Shown: one piece after another, positions 28,201 through 34,637 of the stretch
Numbering within the stretch: the stretch's first letter is position 1
Layout: each line of letters starts with the position of its first letter
Assembly: GCF_004331685.1 (NCBI RefSeq)
Contig: NZ_SJSM01000014.1
Location: forward strand, 62,001-126,000
Direction of reading: 5' to 3'
DNA length: 64,000 nucleotides
Source: Pedobacter hiemivivus
Lineage (GTDB): Bacteria; Bacteroidota; Bacteroidia; Sphingobacteriales; Sphingobacteriaceae
Program-made: the position numbers and the translations under genes
Notes under the pieces: generated by a model
The model's input: the letters and a program-made list of their open reading frames with translations, nothing else
What the model was told of the DNA's origin: nothing
Databases searched by the model: none

Positions 28201-29796
28201 GTCGACCGTTACGGGAATGAGGTCCCCAATTTTATACGTCCCGTTTGCAAGGCTGGAGTTTACCGAGCTGACTACCGGAACAGTGTTGTCGATAACAATG
28301 TTTTTGTTGGCAGCCAAAGAGTTTGCAGCTCCGGGGGCAGCCAGAGTTAAGGTAGCATCGTTTCCTGCTGCGTCTTTCAGTGTCCCGCCATTTAAGCTCA
28401 GTGCGGCAGTGCTGGTATAATCCAGATCGGCGCTGGCATCTGTTGGTTGTACGGTATAGTTAAAGGTGAGGGTCGATGTTCCTGAGCCACTGCTGTAGTT
28501 CACAGTAGTACCTGAATTTAACGCAAGCTGAGGGGTTCCGGTTACAGTAATGGTTTCAGAAAAATTCAGGTTAATGACGATGGCATCTCCTGCTTTATAA
28601 GCACCATTGGCGGTGCTTGAATTGGCAGAAGTCACAGTGGGAACAATCCCGTCTACGACAATCGCTTTGTTGTTGCCCAGGGAGTTTGCTGCTCCGGGAG
28701 CGGCAAGGGTAAGTGTCGCATCAGTATTTCCCACATCTTTGATAGTTCCTCCATTGAGGCTTAGCGCGGTAGTAGCCGAATAGTCAAGGTCAGCAGAACT
28801 TTGTCCGCTGGCGATGGTATAGTTAAAGGTAAGTGTATTTGTTCCGGTTCCACCGCTATAATTAACCGTAGCCCCTGTATTTAAGCTCAGTGTTGGTGTT
28901 CCGGTTACGTTTACGACGGTTGAAAAAGTAACATTAATGGCGATAACATCTCCGATTTTATAAGTTCCATTAGCCGTAGAAGAAGTTACTCCGCTAACGT
29001 TTGTTCCAAGTTGAAAAATAGGATTTGTGCCTGGAAAGGCTGCTCCGCCAGGATCAAGAGATTTCTTATTTGCGAGCAATTCTGTCCTTGTCCAGTTCGA
29101 TTTTGTATTAATTGCAATCAGGATGGATGCTTTTGTTCCTGATAACGTTCCTGAATAGTTATTAAAATCTCCGTGATAACCTGTTGGCGGAGTTCCTGCA
29201 ATGGTCAATGTAGCATAAAAATTTCCTGCTGCAAGTGTAGATGGCAGGTAAGAAACGGCCGCACTAACGATCCCGGCTGCCTGCCATCCGGTTATCGGAT
29301 CAGGGGCATTGATGCCTGGGAGTGCAGTAGACCAGTTTGCAAATCCGTAGATAAAGTTAGGACTGGCATCGCTACCGGTATAAAGAAACCAATTGTCTCC
29401 TCCACCTGCAACGACGGTTCCCGTGATCCAGCCGGTAGCTGTCGCGGTCCCATAGGATTCGAGTCCTGTCGCGGTTGGAACGGCTCCACCTGTGATGGCA
29501 ATGTTAAATATTGTTCCTGCAGGAATACTGCTGGTAGTGGTCCAGGTGATCAGTCCGTCGGAGCCATTCGCGACCAACGCGGATTGGTCCCAGCCCTGGT
29601 CGGTAATCTTAAGTACTGTACCCGAGGGAATCACTTTTAAGGCTACAATAGCCATATTCACTGTTGCTGCGTTCCCATTAAAGCCAACAATAGCAAAATC
29701 TCCGGTAGTCAATTGAGCTGCGCTTTTTTTTGCGGAAAAACAAAAAACACAAAATAATAGAATGGCTGAAATAGTACTTAGGGATGAACTTTTCAT
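22264..29796 (-). CDS. Giant multidomain adhesin with MBG-domain array and T9SS type-B sorting domain
   Basis: Predicted cell-surface adhesin of about 2510 residues. In order: signal peptide (hydrophobic ISAILLFCVFCFS, ending in SAAQ), a lamin-tail-like N-terminal domain (GDFAIVGFNGN), three Ig-like repeats of about 115 residues (TANGTYKIGDVI, TLSLNTGATVNY), three further Ig-like repeats (TVTIASNN...LSFTASE), a fibronectin-III-like domain (PTGLTATAGNTQNTMTWNAS), a Big-like domain, eleven 76-residue MBG domains plus one diverged copy, a cadherin-like region, an Ig/PKD-like domain, and a type-B CTD with MSPNGDGINDKW and VKGFITITKSN. The frame extends to 29832, but the ATG at 29796 begins the signal peptide and is chosen. 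The PorP/SprF gene follows. Ligand unknown. Confidence 0.92.
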   Translation of the reverse strand: MKSSSLSTISAILLFCVFCFSAKKSAAQLTTGDFAIVGFNGNAATVNMAIVALKVIPSGTVLKITDQGWDQSALVANGSDGLITWTTTSSIPAGTIFNIAITGGAVPTATGLESYGTATATGWITGTVVAGGGDNWFLYTGSDASPNFIYGFANWSTALPGINAPDPITGWQAAGIVSAAVSYLPSTLAAGNFYATLTIAGTPPTGYHGDFNNYSGTLSGTKASILIAINTKSNWTRTELLANKKSLDPGGAAFPGTNPIFQLGTNVSGVTSSTANGTYKIGDVIAINVTFSTVVNVTGTPTLSLNTGATVNYSGGTGTNTLTFNYTIASGQSSADLDYSATTALSLNGGTIKDVGNTDATLTLAAPGAANSLGNNKAIVVDGIVPTVTSANSSTANGAYKAGDAIVINLNFSETITVTGTPQLALNSGTTVNYSSGSGTSTLTFNYTVQPTDASADLDYTSTAALSLNGGTLKDAAGNDATLTLAAPGAANSLAANKNIVIDNTVPVVSSVNSSLANGTYKIGDLIPVTVDFSEAVTVTGTPTLSLNSGGTASYASGSGSTALVFNYTVALNQSIADLDQASTTALSLAGGTIKDAAGNDAPLTLAAPGAAGSLGANKNIVINTTAPTILSITRTGNATINGTAAQFLVTFSENVTGVNTSDFSITSTGITAPAVTFVSGSNNTRTVTVNTGTGSGTLRLDLKSSGTGIINTIGNEVQAGYTAGEVYTIDKAIPTLTAVTIASNNANTTKAKTGDVVTLSFTASETIGTPVVSILGNTATVTNTAANDWTATYTTQSADANGVIPFNIAFADVAGNVGTAVTATTNASSVTYDKTAPTLTTVAIVSNNASNQTAKIGNVITLSFTASEAVALPVVTIVGNAAVTASAGGNSFTSTYTLAGSETEGTAAFNIAFTDLTGNAGTDITATTNSSSVTYDKTIATLSTVTIASNNLTTSLAKAGDIITLNFTASEVIATPTVTMGGIAVTPTNSGGNSWTATQTVSGLTPEGVLAFNIAFSDLPGNAGPPVTASTNSSSVTVDRTAPAAPTGLTATAGNTQNTMTWNASPAPDLDKYILYGGTSINPATAIQTIPAGTLTYTHTGLTNGIGYFYRISAVDITGNEGAKSGNIVSVPKGTQTITFNPLAASVYGAGPITLTATSSSALAVTYTSSNTAVATVSGSTVTILTAGTTTITASQPGNSAFLAATPVTQDLVVNKKDIAVAAVVKTKVYGVVDPAFTYTFSPALIGTDTFTGSLDRTAGENIGNYAIGQGTLALNTNYTLSFTSADLNITAKPVTVTAAAKTKIFTAADPALTYTFSPVLIGTDTFTGNLDRTAGEDVGIYAIGQGTVTAGPNYQITYVPANLSITSKAITVIATAKTKAFGEADPAFTYTFSPALNGTDIFTGSLDRAAGENIGNYTIGQGTLALSNNYSLNYIVADLSITKKAIAVTASAGNKEYGTTDPALAYTFSPALIGTDAFTGTLGRASGENIGNYAINQGTLALNNNYTLNYTTADFSITKKTVNVTAAVKTKIYGAGDPALTYTFSPALIGTDTFSGGLNRAPGENIGNYAIGQGTLALNGNYILAFTSADLNITAKPVTVTAVAKTKVFTAVDPAFTYTFSPVLIGTDAFTGTLDRTAGEDIGNYAINQGTVALNSNYQITYVPANLAITSKTITVTATAKTKVYGAADPAFTYTFSPALNGTDTFTGNLDRAAGENIGNYAIGQGTLALSNNYSLNYTTADLSITKKTVNVTATAGNKEYGTIDPVFAYTFSPALIGTDVFTGALGRASGENIGNYAISQGTLALSSNYSLNYASADFSITKKTINVTAVVKTKTYGVADPSLTYTFSPALIGTDVFTGNLDRTTGENIGNYIINQGSLTLNNNYLITYVPGNLSITTKALTITAVAKNKTYGDGDPALTYTFSPALIGTDVLTGNLARTTGENIGSYVINRGTLTAGSNYLITYVPANLSIGTKNITVTATAASKSYGTADPALTYTFSPVLIGTDTFSGSLNRAAGENVGTYAINKNTLALSSNYVLNYTTANLTIGKAALSIIAEDKEKFTGTANPTFTVKYTGLVNGETGAVLTTPVTLSTTATTNSPLGTYTIVPSGAVAANYQISYVNGTLTVKPGAPTNVLFAGTTLYENRASGTAAGTLSSTSDDPNATFAYSLVSGTGDTDNALFSISGNRLLTAATLDYENKTTYSVRLRSTTQHGFSLDKTFTIALNDVNELPTLAAIANQSICYTTTAQNINLMGISAGPETGQSTSISVAGNNSALLQNLTVSGSGATAIINYSIKPGGSGTATVTVTVKDNGGIDNGGVDIFSRTFVITVNALPIVAINSDKGAQISKGEIVTLSATGGVSYAWAANGSIQSGLNLATIKVRPLATTTYNVTVTNASGCAETQTFTITVLDDMAKVKATNIMSPNGDGINDKWLIDNIDVYPNNEVKIFDRSGRLIFSKKGYDNSWDGTLNGLPLAEGTYFYIIDFGPARPKVKGFITITKSN
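23397..26130 (-). repeat. MBG-domain array, 228-bp (76-aa) units with a duplicated four-unit block
   Basis: Eleven units share K-x-K-x-[YF]-G-x-x-D-P, then YTFSPALIGTD, ENIGNYAI and NY near the end; a twelfth unit is diverged. Units 1-4 match 5-8 in order: 2 and 6 carry FTA before DP, 3 and 7 read ALNGTD, 4 and 8 begin GNKEYGT. Equivalent bases lie at 26111, 25199 and 24287, exactly 912 bp apart (4 x 228), showing tandem duplication of a four-domain block. Confidence 0.9.
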
Positions 29797-29829
29797 TTGA
29801 AGAGAGATTATTTTAAGATGATCAATATC

Positions 29830-29837
29830 CAAACATA
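29830..29837 (-). promoter_or_regulatory. Candidate -7 promoter element for the MBG adhesin
   Basis: The minus strand reads TATGTTTG, a perfect TAnnTTTG, 33 bp before the chosen ATG at 29796. Its position upstream of that ATG and overlapping the N-terminal extension supports the shorter start. Confidence 0.5.
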
Positions 29838-29882
29838 CCTGATTTATTACACTAATAGTTAAATCAAATCTGTAGATTCATC

Positions 29883-29899
29883 CAACGATTCAATCGTTG
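29883..29899. promoter_or_regulatory. Perfect 17-bp inverted repeat upstream of the adhesin promoter
   Basis: CAACGATT-C-AATCGTTG is fully symmetric around one base, 45 bp upstream of the candidate -7 element and 36 bp after the stop of the AraC-type regulator. A one-base centre and no following T-run make an operator more likely than a terminator. The cognate regulator is unknown; the adjacent AraC-type protein is one candidate, though AraC sites are more often direct repeats. Confidence 0.5.
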
Positions 29900-29935
29900 T
29901 AATAACAAAAAACACTTAAATCGTTCAGAATATAC

Positions 29936-31096
29936 TTAGGATGCCTTTTTTCCTGAAAAGAAAGCTTTCGGCATTAGACCTGTCTCTTTCTTAAAAGCAT
30001 TATAAAAAGTCGCAAGACTTTTAAAACCAGACTCATAAGCCACAGATTCGATAGTCATTTTATCAGACTTAAGCGGGTATTGATCTATAAAAAAAGTAAT
30101 TCGGTATCCGTTAATCCAATCGCGAAAATTTTTATCCAAAAAACTATTGATAACGAATGAACAATGGTGTACGGGAATATTAAGCTCATTAGCTAGCTCA
30201 ACAATTTGAAAATTAGGTTGAAGATATGGCTTTTTGTTTTCCATAAAAGACTTCATCAAATCAGAATAAATAGCTAACTGATCAGGCAAAAGGTTGACTT
30301 TCTTCACCGACACTGTTGCCTTCGGAAGTTCTTTAACTTCCTCCGGTTTTTTTTCCATATCTACTGCCACAAACAAATAGCCATAAAACAATTTCGGCTG
30401 ATGCATGATAAATACAACGATCACCAAAAGCACTACGCAATTAAGTATAATAAAAGAAGTATTAAATATCGGCTCTTCTACATCCCAAATCATCAACGGT
30501 AAGAAACTGACCAATTGAAAAAAGGTAGCGGCTCTAATAAAAAAGAATATCCATTTTTTACCATTTGCATCAATATGGTCATCAATCACTTTTGATTTGA
30601 GTACAGCAAACCAGGTTGCAGTCAAATACACCAGCAACAAGAAAGGTCTGCCCAGGTAATAAAACCAGGAAGGGAATAACCCACTCCTTTCTGTTATAAA
30701 AAGTTGTTTATTATCTCTAATCTGATCCCCGATAACATCCCATTTTATTTCAGGAGAAAAGGGCAATGGCAACAAATGAATAATGGCGAGAAAAGCGGGA
30801 ATAAAATGCAGCCATTCAAACTTACGGAGCTGAGTACGACCGTTGATAAAATGGGTTACATACAAATAAAAGCAAGCAGGAGCAGCATAATAAAATGGGG
30901 CTGAAAGCTGATAAAAAAATGAAAAAACATCCTTATCCTGCGAATTTACAAGCAGGGAAACCAAAACCTGACCAAATCTGGCAATAAAGATAATGGACAG
31001 TAAACGATTCAATAGTTTCACACCTCGTTTTGCGAAAAACAAGTGCAAAGAAAGTAAGAGCAAGAAAAAACAACTAATACTTGAAAAAAAGATCAA
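29936..31096 (-). CDS. AraC-family transcriptional regulator with multi-pass membrane N-terminus
   Basis: A 386-residue membrane-bound regulator. The N-terminal half (about 1-240) has seven hydrophobic segments, beginning SCFFLLLLSLHLFF and including FIILNCVVLLVIVVFIM. The C-terminal third (about 285-386) is an AraC DNA-binding domain: FQIVELANELNIPVHHCSFVIN (HTH 1) and TIESVAYESGFKSLATFYNAFKKETGLMPKAF (HTH 2, canonical). This architecture is common in Bacteroidota. No in-frame ATG precedes the first membrane segment; the TTG at 31096 is used as start, so the exact N-terminus is uncertain. It lies directly upstream of the MBG adhesin on the same strand, which makes that adhesin a possible target or co-transcribed partner. 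Confidence 0.88.
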   Translation of the reverse strand: MIFFSSISCFFLLLLSLHLFFAKRGVKLLNRLLSIIFIARFGQVLVSLLVNSQDKDVFSFFYQLSAPFYYAAPACFYLYVTHFINGRTQLRKFEWLHFIPAFLAIIHLLPLPFSPEIKWDVIGDQIRDNKQLFITERSGLFPSWFYYLGRPFLLLVYLTATWFAVLKSKVIDDHIDANGKKWIFFFIRAATFFQLVSFLPLMIWDVEEPIFNTSFIILNCVVLLVIVVFIMHQPKLFYGYLFVAVDMEKKPEEVKELPKATVSVKKVNLLPDQLAIYSDLMKSFMENKKPYLQPNFQIVELANELNIPVHHCSFVINSFLDKNFRDWINGYRITFFIDQYPLKSDKMTIESVAYESGFKSLATFYNAFKKETGLMPKAFFSGKKAS

Positions 31097-31252
31097 AGCC
31101 CTATATTTGATGGTGCAAGATATGTGTTTTTCTTTAAAATGAATATTATCATTTTACACAAGCAAGCAAGAATCGGGTTTTAACACCAAATAATTTTAAT
31201 GATTTTCGCACTCAGGATTAAGCGCTGCGTCTAATCTTTAAATTAAAACAAA

Positions 31253-31861
31253 ATGGATTTATTTAGTAACGAAACAGTTGAGAACAAAAATCTATTGCCT
31301 TATGATGGTACAGTAAAATATTATGGCAAATTAATGTCTTCACAAACTGCTAATCATTACTTGGATATATTGTTGAATACTATCGAATGGAGAAATGATG
31401 AAGCCGTCATTTTTGGCAAACATATACTCACCAAACGAAAGGTAGCTTGGTATGGCGAAAAAGAATTCGAATACACTTATTCAAATGTCACAAAGAAAGC
31501 ATTGCCCTGGACCCCAGAATTACTTGAATTAAAAACATTAGCAGAAAAAATACTGGGAGAAACATTCAACTCTTGCCTCCTTAATCTTTACCATACTGGA
31601 GAAGAAGGTATGGCCTGGCATAGCGATGGAGAGAAGGATTTGAAAAAGAATGGAGCTATCGGCTCGATGAGCTTTGGAGCAGAAAGGAAATTTGCCTTTA
31701 AGCACAAGCAAAGTAAGCAAACCGTTTCTTTAATTCTGGAAAACGGAAGCTTACTAGTTATGAAGGATGATACGCAAACCAATTGGTTGCATAGGTTGCC
31801 CCCAACCAAACAAACGCATAGGCCCAGGGTTAACTTAACCTTTCGGACGATTGTATCCTGA
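31253..31861 (+). CDS. alkB: AlkB-like Fe(II)/2-oxoglutarate-dependent nucleic-acid dioxygenase
   Basis: Probably repairs alkylated bases in DNA/RNA by oxidative demethylation. The 202 residues carry the iron ligands His123 and Asp125 (WHSDGEKDL) and His180 (WLHRLP), and the 2-oxoglutarate-binding arginines in RPRVNLTFR (Arg192, Arg198). The substrate-recognition lid is at about 60-90 (KRKVAWYGEKEFEYTYSN). Its length and the PRVNLTFR motif fit the small bacterial AlkB2/3-like group better than E. coli AlkB itself. It is a single gene, convergent with the cupin gene. No Ada-like regulator is adjacent. Confidence 0.9.
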   Translation: MDLFSNETVENKNLLPYDGTVKYYGKLMSSQTANHYLDILLNTIEWRNDEAVIFGKHILTKRKVAWYGEKEFEYTYSNVTKKALPWTPELLELKTLAEKILGETFNSCLLNLYHTGEEGMAWHSDGEKDLKKNGAIGSMSFGAERKFAFKHKQSKQTVSLILENGSLLVMKDDTQTNWLHRLPPTKQTHRPRVNLTFRTIVS

Positions 31862-31878
31862 GCCTTTCTCTTATCTTG

Positions 31879-32223
31879 CTATATAAAATCTTCCCTATGT
31901 GGGCTAAATACGTCTATCAATACCCCAGGCTCCAGACATACAGAGCCATGTAAAGTGTTAGGTGGTACATAAAAACCGTCACCCGTTTTTAAGATCTGTT
32001 TTTCATCTCCAATCGTCAGTTCAAAAATACCACTTTCTACATAGCTCACCTGAGTATGCGGATGTTCGTGAATTGAACCTATAGCATCTTTCTCAAATTT
32101 CACCTTCACCAGCATAACACGGTCATCATAACCATAAATCTGCCTTTGGATTCCAGGAGAGGCATATTCCCAGGGAATATCTGCACCCTGCTGAAAGTTT
32201 TTGCTTTTTAATAAATCACTCAT
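31879..32223 (-). CDS. Small cupin-domain protein
   Basis: A 114-residue single-domain cupin. Motif 1 reads IHEHPHTQVSYVESG (about 57-71) with metal-binding-type His/His/Gln/Glu positions, and motif 2 is around YVPPNTLHGSVCLEPG (about 89-104) with the final His. It resembles the small soluble cupins annotated as RmlC-like or pectin-degradation-like proteins; the reaction or ligand cannot be inferred. It lies 35 bp downstream of the HTH/DUF2975 gene pair on the same strand and may be co-transcribed with it. Confidence 0.85.
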   Translation of the reverse strand: MSDLLKSKNFQQGADIPWEYASPGIQRQIYGYDDRVMLVKVKFEKDAIGSIHEHPHTQVSYVESGIFELTIGDEKQILKTGDGFYVPPNTLHGSVCLEPGVLIDVFSPHREDFI

Positions 32224-32258
32224 ATCTTCTTTTCTATAATTCAGTTCATTGTTTTAAA

Positions 32259-32477
32259 CTATACTTCCGCTTCCCCAGACGAGTACTCCAATACATCTCC
32301 AGGCTGACAATTCAGCGCTTTACAAATTGCATCCAAGGTTTCTACACGAATAGCTTTGGCTTTGCCTGTTTTTAAAATGGAAAGATTTGACATGGTAATG
32401 CCTACTTTTTCACTGAGCTCAGTAAGCGACATTTTGCGCCGAGCCAGCATTACATCAATATTTATGATTATAGACAT
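32259..32477 (-). CDS. YozG-type Cro/CI helix-turn-helix regulator
   Basis: A 72-residue DNA-binding protein consisting of one XRE domain: MSLTELSEKVGITMSNLSIL (helices 2-3) and IRVETLDAICKALNCQPGDVLEY, the standard closing phrase of this family. Such genes are regularly found beside DUF2975 membrane proteins, as here (1 bp between the stop of the DUF2975 gene and this start). It is the natural candidate to bind the twin palindromes at 33477-33513 in front of the DUF2975 gene, giving an autoregulated unit; that link is inference. Confidence 0.9.
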   Translation of the reverse strand: MSIIINIDVMLARRKMSLTELSEKVGITMSNLSILKTGKAKAIRVETLDAICKALNCQPGDVLEYSSGEAEV

Positions 32478-32478
32478 C

Positions 32479-33441
32479 TTAAACAGTTAAATCTTGTTCA
32501 TCCTTCAACTTTTTACCTTGTTTAAAAGCGAAATACAAAGCTGCAAAAATAACACTTAAAACGGCAGGCTTCCAGAAAACACCCCAAGCATCAGTACTTA
32601 ATTTGAGGTCTGCCGTAAAATATTTGTAAAAAACTACTCGAATTAAAAGATTTAGCAAGAATAGAATCAAGGGTATCAACAAAAAGCTCATTGCAATCAT
32701 CTTTAAACGCCGAACATTTCTATCAGAAAATGGCGTCCCTGTCGCAATCTCCAATAGAACTTTAATAAAGCCACCGACAATATAATAAAGAAAATATAGT
32801 ATAAAAAGAATTGCAAAACAGGCCAGTATTATATTTAATATACTGAAAGTAGTATTACTTACAGGAAGAAGCATACTCTTCGTCCAGGTATCATACCTAA
32901 AAGGGACCGCAATATCTAATTCATCACATTTGTATCGAAAATTATTTCCATTAGCTAAACCAATTGGTTTACAAATAACCTTTCTTACATAGGGCTTTCC
33001 TTCTTTAACGTAGTACCTAACAGGATCTAATACTCCTACTGTATCTAAGGTCCACCAATGAAGCGAAATAAAATGCTCTTTAACTTTAGACTTATCATTA
33101 TCCCATATTGAACAATCCTCACATCTTTGAAGTGCCGTTGCCCCAATAAACATAAAACTAAAAGATCCTCCTGTTAGCGTCCCATTTTTCATATACCGCC
33201 TTTGTTTTACACTGTCAGTCAGCCGGAGAAACCTTCGATGGGAAATGCTATCCGGAACTAATGCATCTATTGGTACCAAAGTCTTCTCCATCTCATACAT
33301 AGTAGCCGACGAATCCGACGAAGATCCACCTGTCTTAATCATAAAAGGAAGAATGCTCAGGAGAAGTAAGACTCCAAATGAGACTACTAAAACGCTAACA
33401 ACTATATTAATCGTACGCGAATTGAGAAAGTTAAGCTTCAT
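32479..33441 (-). CDS. DUF2975 membrane protein
   Basis: A 320-residue integral membrane protein of the DUF2975 family, function unknown. Membrane segments appear at about 10-33 (INIVVSVLVVSFGVLLLLSI), 200-225 (SILNIILACFAILFILYFLYYIVGG), 250-275 (MIAMSFLLIPLILFLLNLLI) and 295-312. The long loop between the first two (about 45-195) is extracytoplasmic by topology and contains four Cys, one pair as CEDC. It has the family phrase GGFIKVLLEIATGTPFSDRNVRRLK. The frame reaches 33462, but the ATG at 33441 (MKLNFLN) gives a normal N-terminus. It is coupled to the HTH regulator gene downstream and probably forms a membrane-signal/repressor pair with it. Confidence 0.85.
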   Translation of the reverse strand: MKLNFLNSRTINIVVSVLVVSFGVLLLLSILPFMIKTGGSSSDSSATMYEMEKTLVPIDALVPDSISHRRFLRLTDSVKQRRYMKNGTLTGGSFSFMFIGATALQRCEDCSIWDNDKSKVKEHFISLHWWTLDTVGVLDPVRYYVKEGKPYVRKVICKPIGLANGNNFRYKCDELDIAVPFRYDTWTKSMLLPVSNTTFSILNIILACFAILFILYFLYYIVGGFIKVLLEIATGTPFSDRNVRRLKMIAMSFLLIPLILFLLNLLIRVVFYKYFTADLKLSTDAWGVFWKPAVLSVIFAALYFAFKQGKKLKDEQDLTV

Positions 33442-33476
33442 AATTAAAAGTTTAGACTGCAAACATAAACATTATT

Positions 33477-33513
33477 CAATAAATATTTATTGTAAATCAA
33501 TAAATATTTATTG
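33477..33513. promoter_or_regulatory. Twin 16-bp palindromic operator
   Basis: The perfect palindrome CAATAAATATTTATTG occurs twice (33477-33492 and 33498-33513), centres 21 bp apart, i.e. two helical turns, so two dimers could bind the same DNA face. It lies 36 bp before the DUF2975 start and about 70 bp before the divergent PAS gene, so it could control both. The likely binder is the YozG-type regulator encoded in the DUF2975 unit. Confidence 0.75.
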
Positions 33514-33581
33514 ATTTACACCTCATTTTGTATTTACCACATATCTTTCCTAAATTTAATCAATCATCCTTATCGCTCTAT

Positions 33582-34388
33582 ATGGAAATACAATCTGGCT
33601 ACGCTACGCGCCGGCCCTTCTTTTTTATCATCTTTATTTACCTCGCCGCAGGACTAGCTTGGCTATACCTTGGAAGTATTATCATTGGCATTGTAGACCG
33701 CAACAATCCACATGTAGATCTCCGCTATCTATACACAAGTAAAAACATATCTTTCCTGCTTTTTACGGGCGCAGCTTTATTCTTTCTACTCAGAGCTCAC
33801 CATAAGCGTTTGTTGCGCGCAGAAAGCAATTACTTCAAGTTATTCGAAGCCTCACCCGGAGCTGTGTATGTAATGGACAAAACTACCTTCAGGTTTCTTG
33901 CCGTAAATGATGTGATGGTCAAAAAATATGGCTATAGTCGTGGCCAACTGCTAAAAATGTCAGCCTTAGACATCCGCCCTAAAGAGGAAAGAAAGAAATT
34001 AAAGGATTACCTCTATTCCGACCATACGGAAGGACACGAAACGGGGATCTGGTTACATCAGAAAAAAAACGGTGAACTTTTCTATATGCTTATTTCGCAT
34101 CATTCTATAAAATTCAAAGACAATGATGCCTATATTGTGATTGCTATTGATATAGACCGCAGCGTAAGAAACGAAAGAAGACTCAAAGAGATTGCCTGGA
34201 CAAACTCACATGAAATCAGAAAACCGGTAAGCAATATATTGGGATTAGTTCAACTCATGAAGGCAGAACATCCTGATGAACCTACTGACACTAACCTTGT
34301 TGAAATGCTTGTTACTTCAGCACATGAACTTGATACCGTAGTAAAAAAGATCAATTCACATGCTGAAGAATTAGATAAGAGAATCTAG
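33582..34388 (+). CDS. Membrane PAS protein with histidine-kinase DHp helix but no ATPase domain
   Basis: A 268-residue protein: two membrane segments (about 13-37 and 56-70), a PAS domain (about 82-195, FKLFEASPGAVYVMDKTTF), then a DHp-like helix pair with the H-box TNSHEIRKPVSNILGL (His210). It stops at residue 268 without any N, G1 or G2 box, so it cannot phosphorylate itself; it may dimerise with, or accept phosphate from, a full kinase, or simply sense. Similar PAS-DHp proteins without ATPase domain occur in Sphingobacteriaceae (recalled), so it may be a genuine short form. The ATG at 33582 is preferred over a TTG at 33528. Its TAG overlaps the DUF1456 stop of the opposite strand in the shared tetranucleotide CTAG. 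Confidence 0.8.
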   Translation: MEIQSGYATRRPFFFIIFIYLAAGLAWLYLGSIIIGIVDRNNPHVDLRYLYTSKNISFLLFTGAALFFLLRAHHKRLLRAESNYFKLFEASPGAVYVMDKTTFRFLAVNDVMVKKYGYSRGQLLKMSALDIRPKEERKKLKDYLYSDHTEGHETGIWLHQKKNGELFYMLISHHSIKFKDNDAYIVIAIDIDRSVRNERRLKEIAWTNSHEIRKPVSNILGLVQLMKAEHPDEPTDTNLVEMLVTSAHELDTVVKKINSHAEELDKRI

Positions 34389-34636
34389 GCGCCTGCTGCG
34401 CCCGGATCTTGCTTTGGAGGTCTTGGTCCCCGTTTGTAAATCACAAGACCATTTAAAAAATTACGTAGAATCTGATCGCCGCAAGGCTTAAAATTAGGGT
34501 GATCATCGCTTCTAAAAATATCTCCAAGCTCGCTTTTGCTTACTTTAAAATTTACTAGAGACATTATTTTCAATATATCATCGTTGGTAAGCGCTAGCGC
34601 TACACGCAACTTTTTAAAGATATCATTATTACTCAT
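34385..34636 (-). CDS. Single-repeat DUF1456 protein (YehS-like, half length)
   Basis: An 83-residue cytoplasmic protein with one DUF1456 unit (about 1-70): NNDIFKKLRVALALTNDDIL, VNFKVSKSELGDIFR, PNFKPCGDQILRNFLNGLV. Enterobacterial YehS carries two such units in about 156 residues, so this is half the usual size; the C-terminus is a short basic, Pro/Ala-rich tail (PRPPKQDPGAAGA). Molecular function unknown. It follows the DbpA-like helicase by 1 bp and is probably co-transcribed and translationally coupled, suggesting an RNA-related role (inference). Confidence 0.85.
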   Translation of the reverse strand: MSNNDIFKKLRVALALTNDDILKIMSLVNFKVSKSELGDIFRSDDHPNFKPCGDQILRNFLNGLVIYKRGPRPPKQDPGAAGA

Positions 34637-34637
34637 A

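Noticed and set aside
26573..29640. Plus-strand open frames opposite the MBG adhesin
   Set aside because: Ala/Val-rich antisense shadows of the Ig-like repeats; the minus-strand frame has clear domains throughout.
33582..34388. Frameshift or truncation of a full histidine kinase
   Set aside because: I see no ATPase-domain motifs downstream in any plus-strand frame; the next sequence is the convergent DUF1456 gene. A natural short form is more likely.
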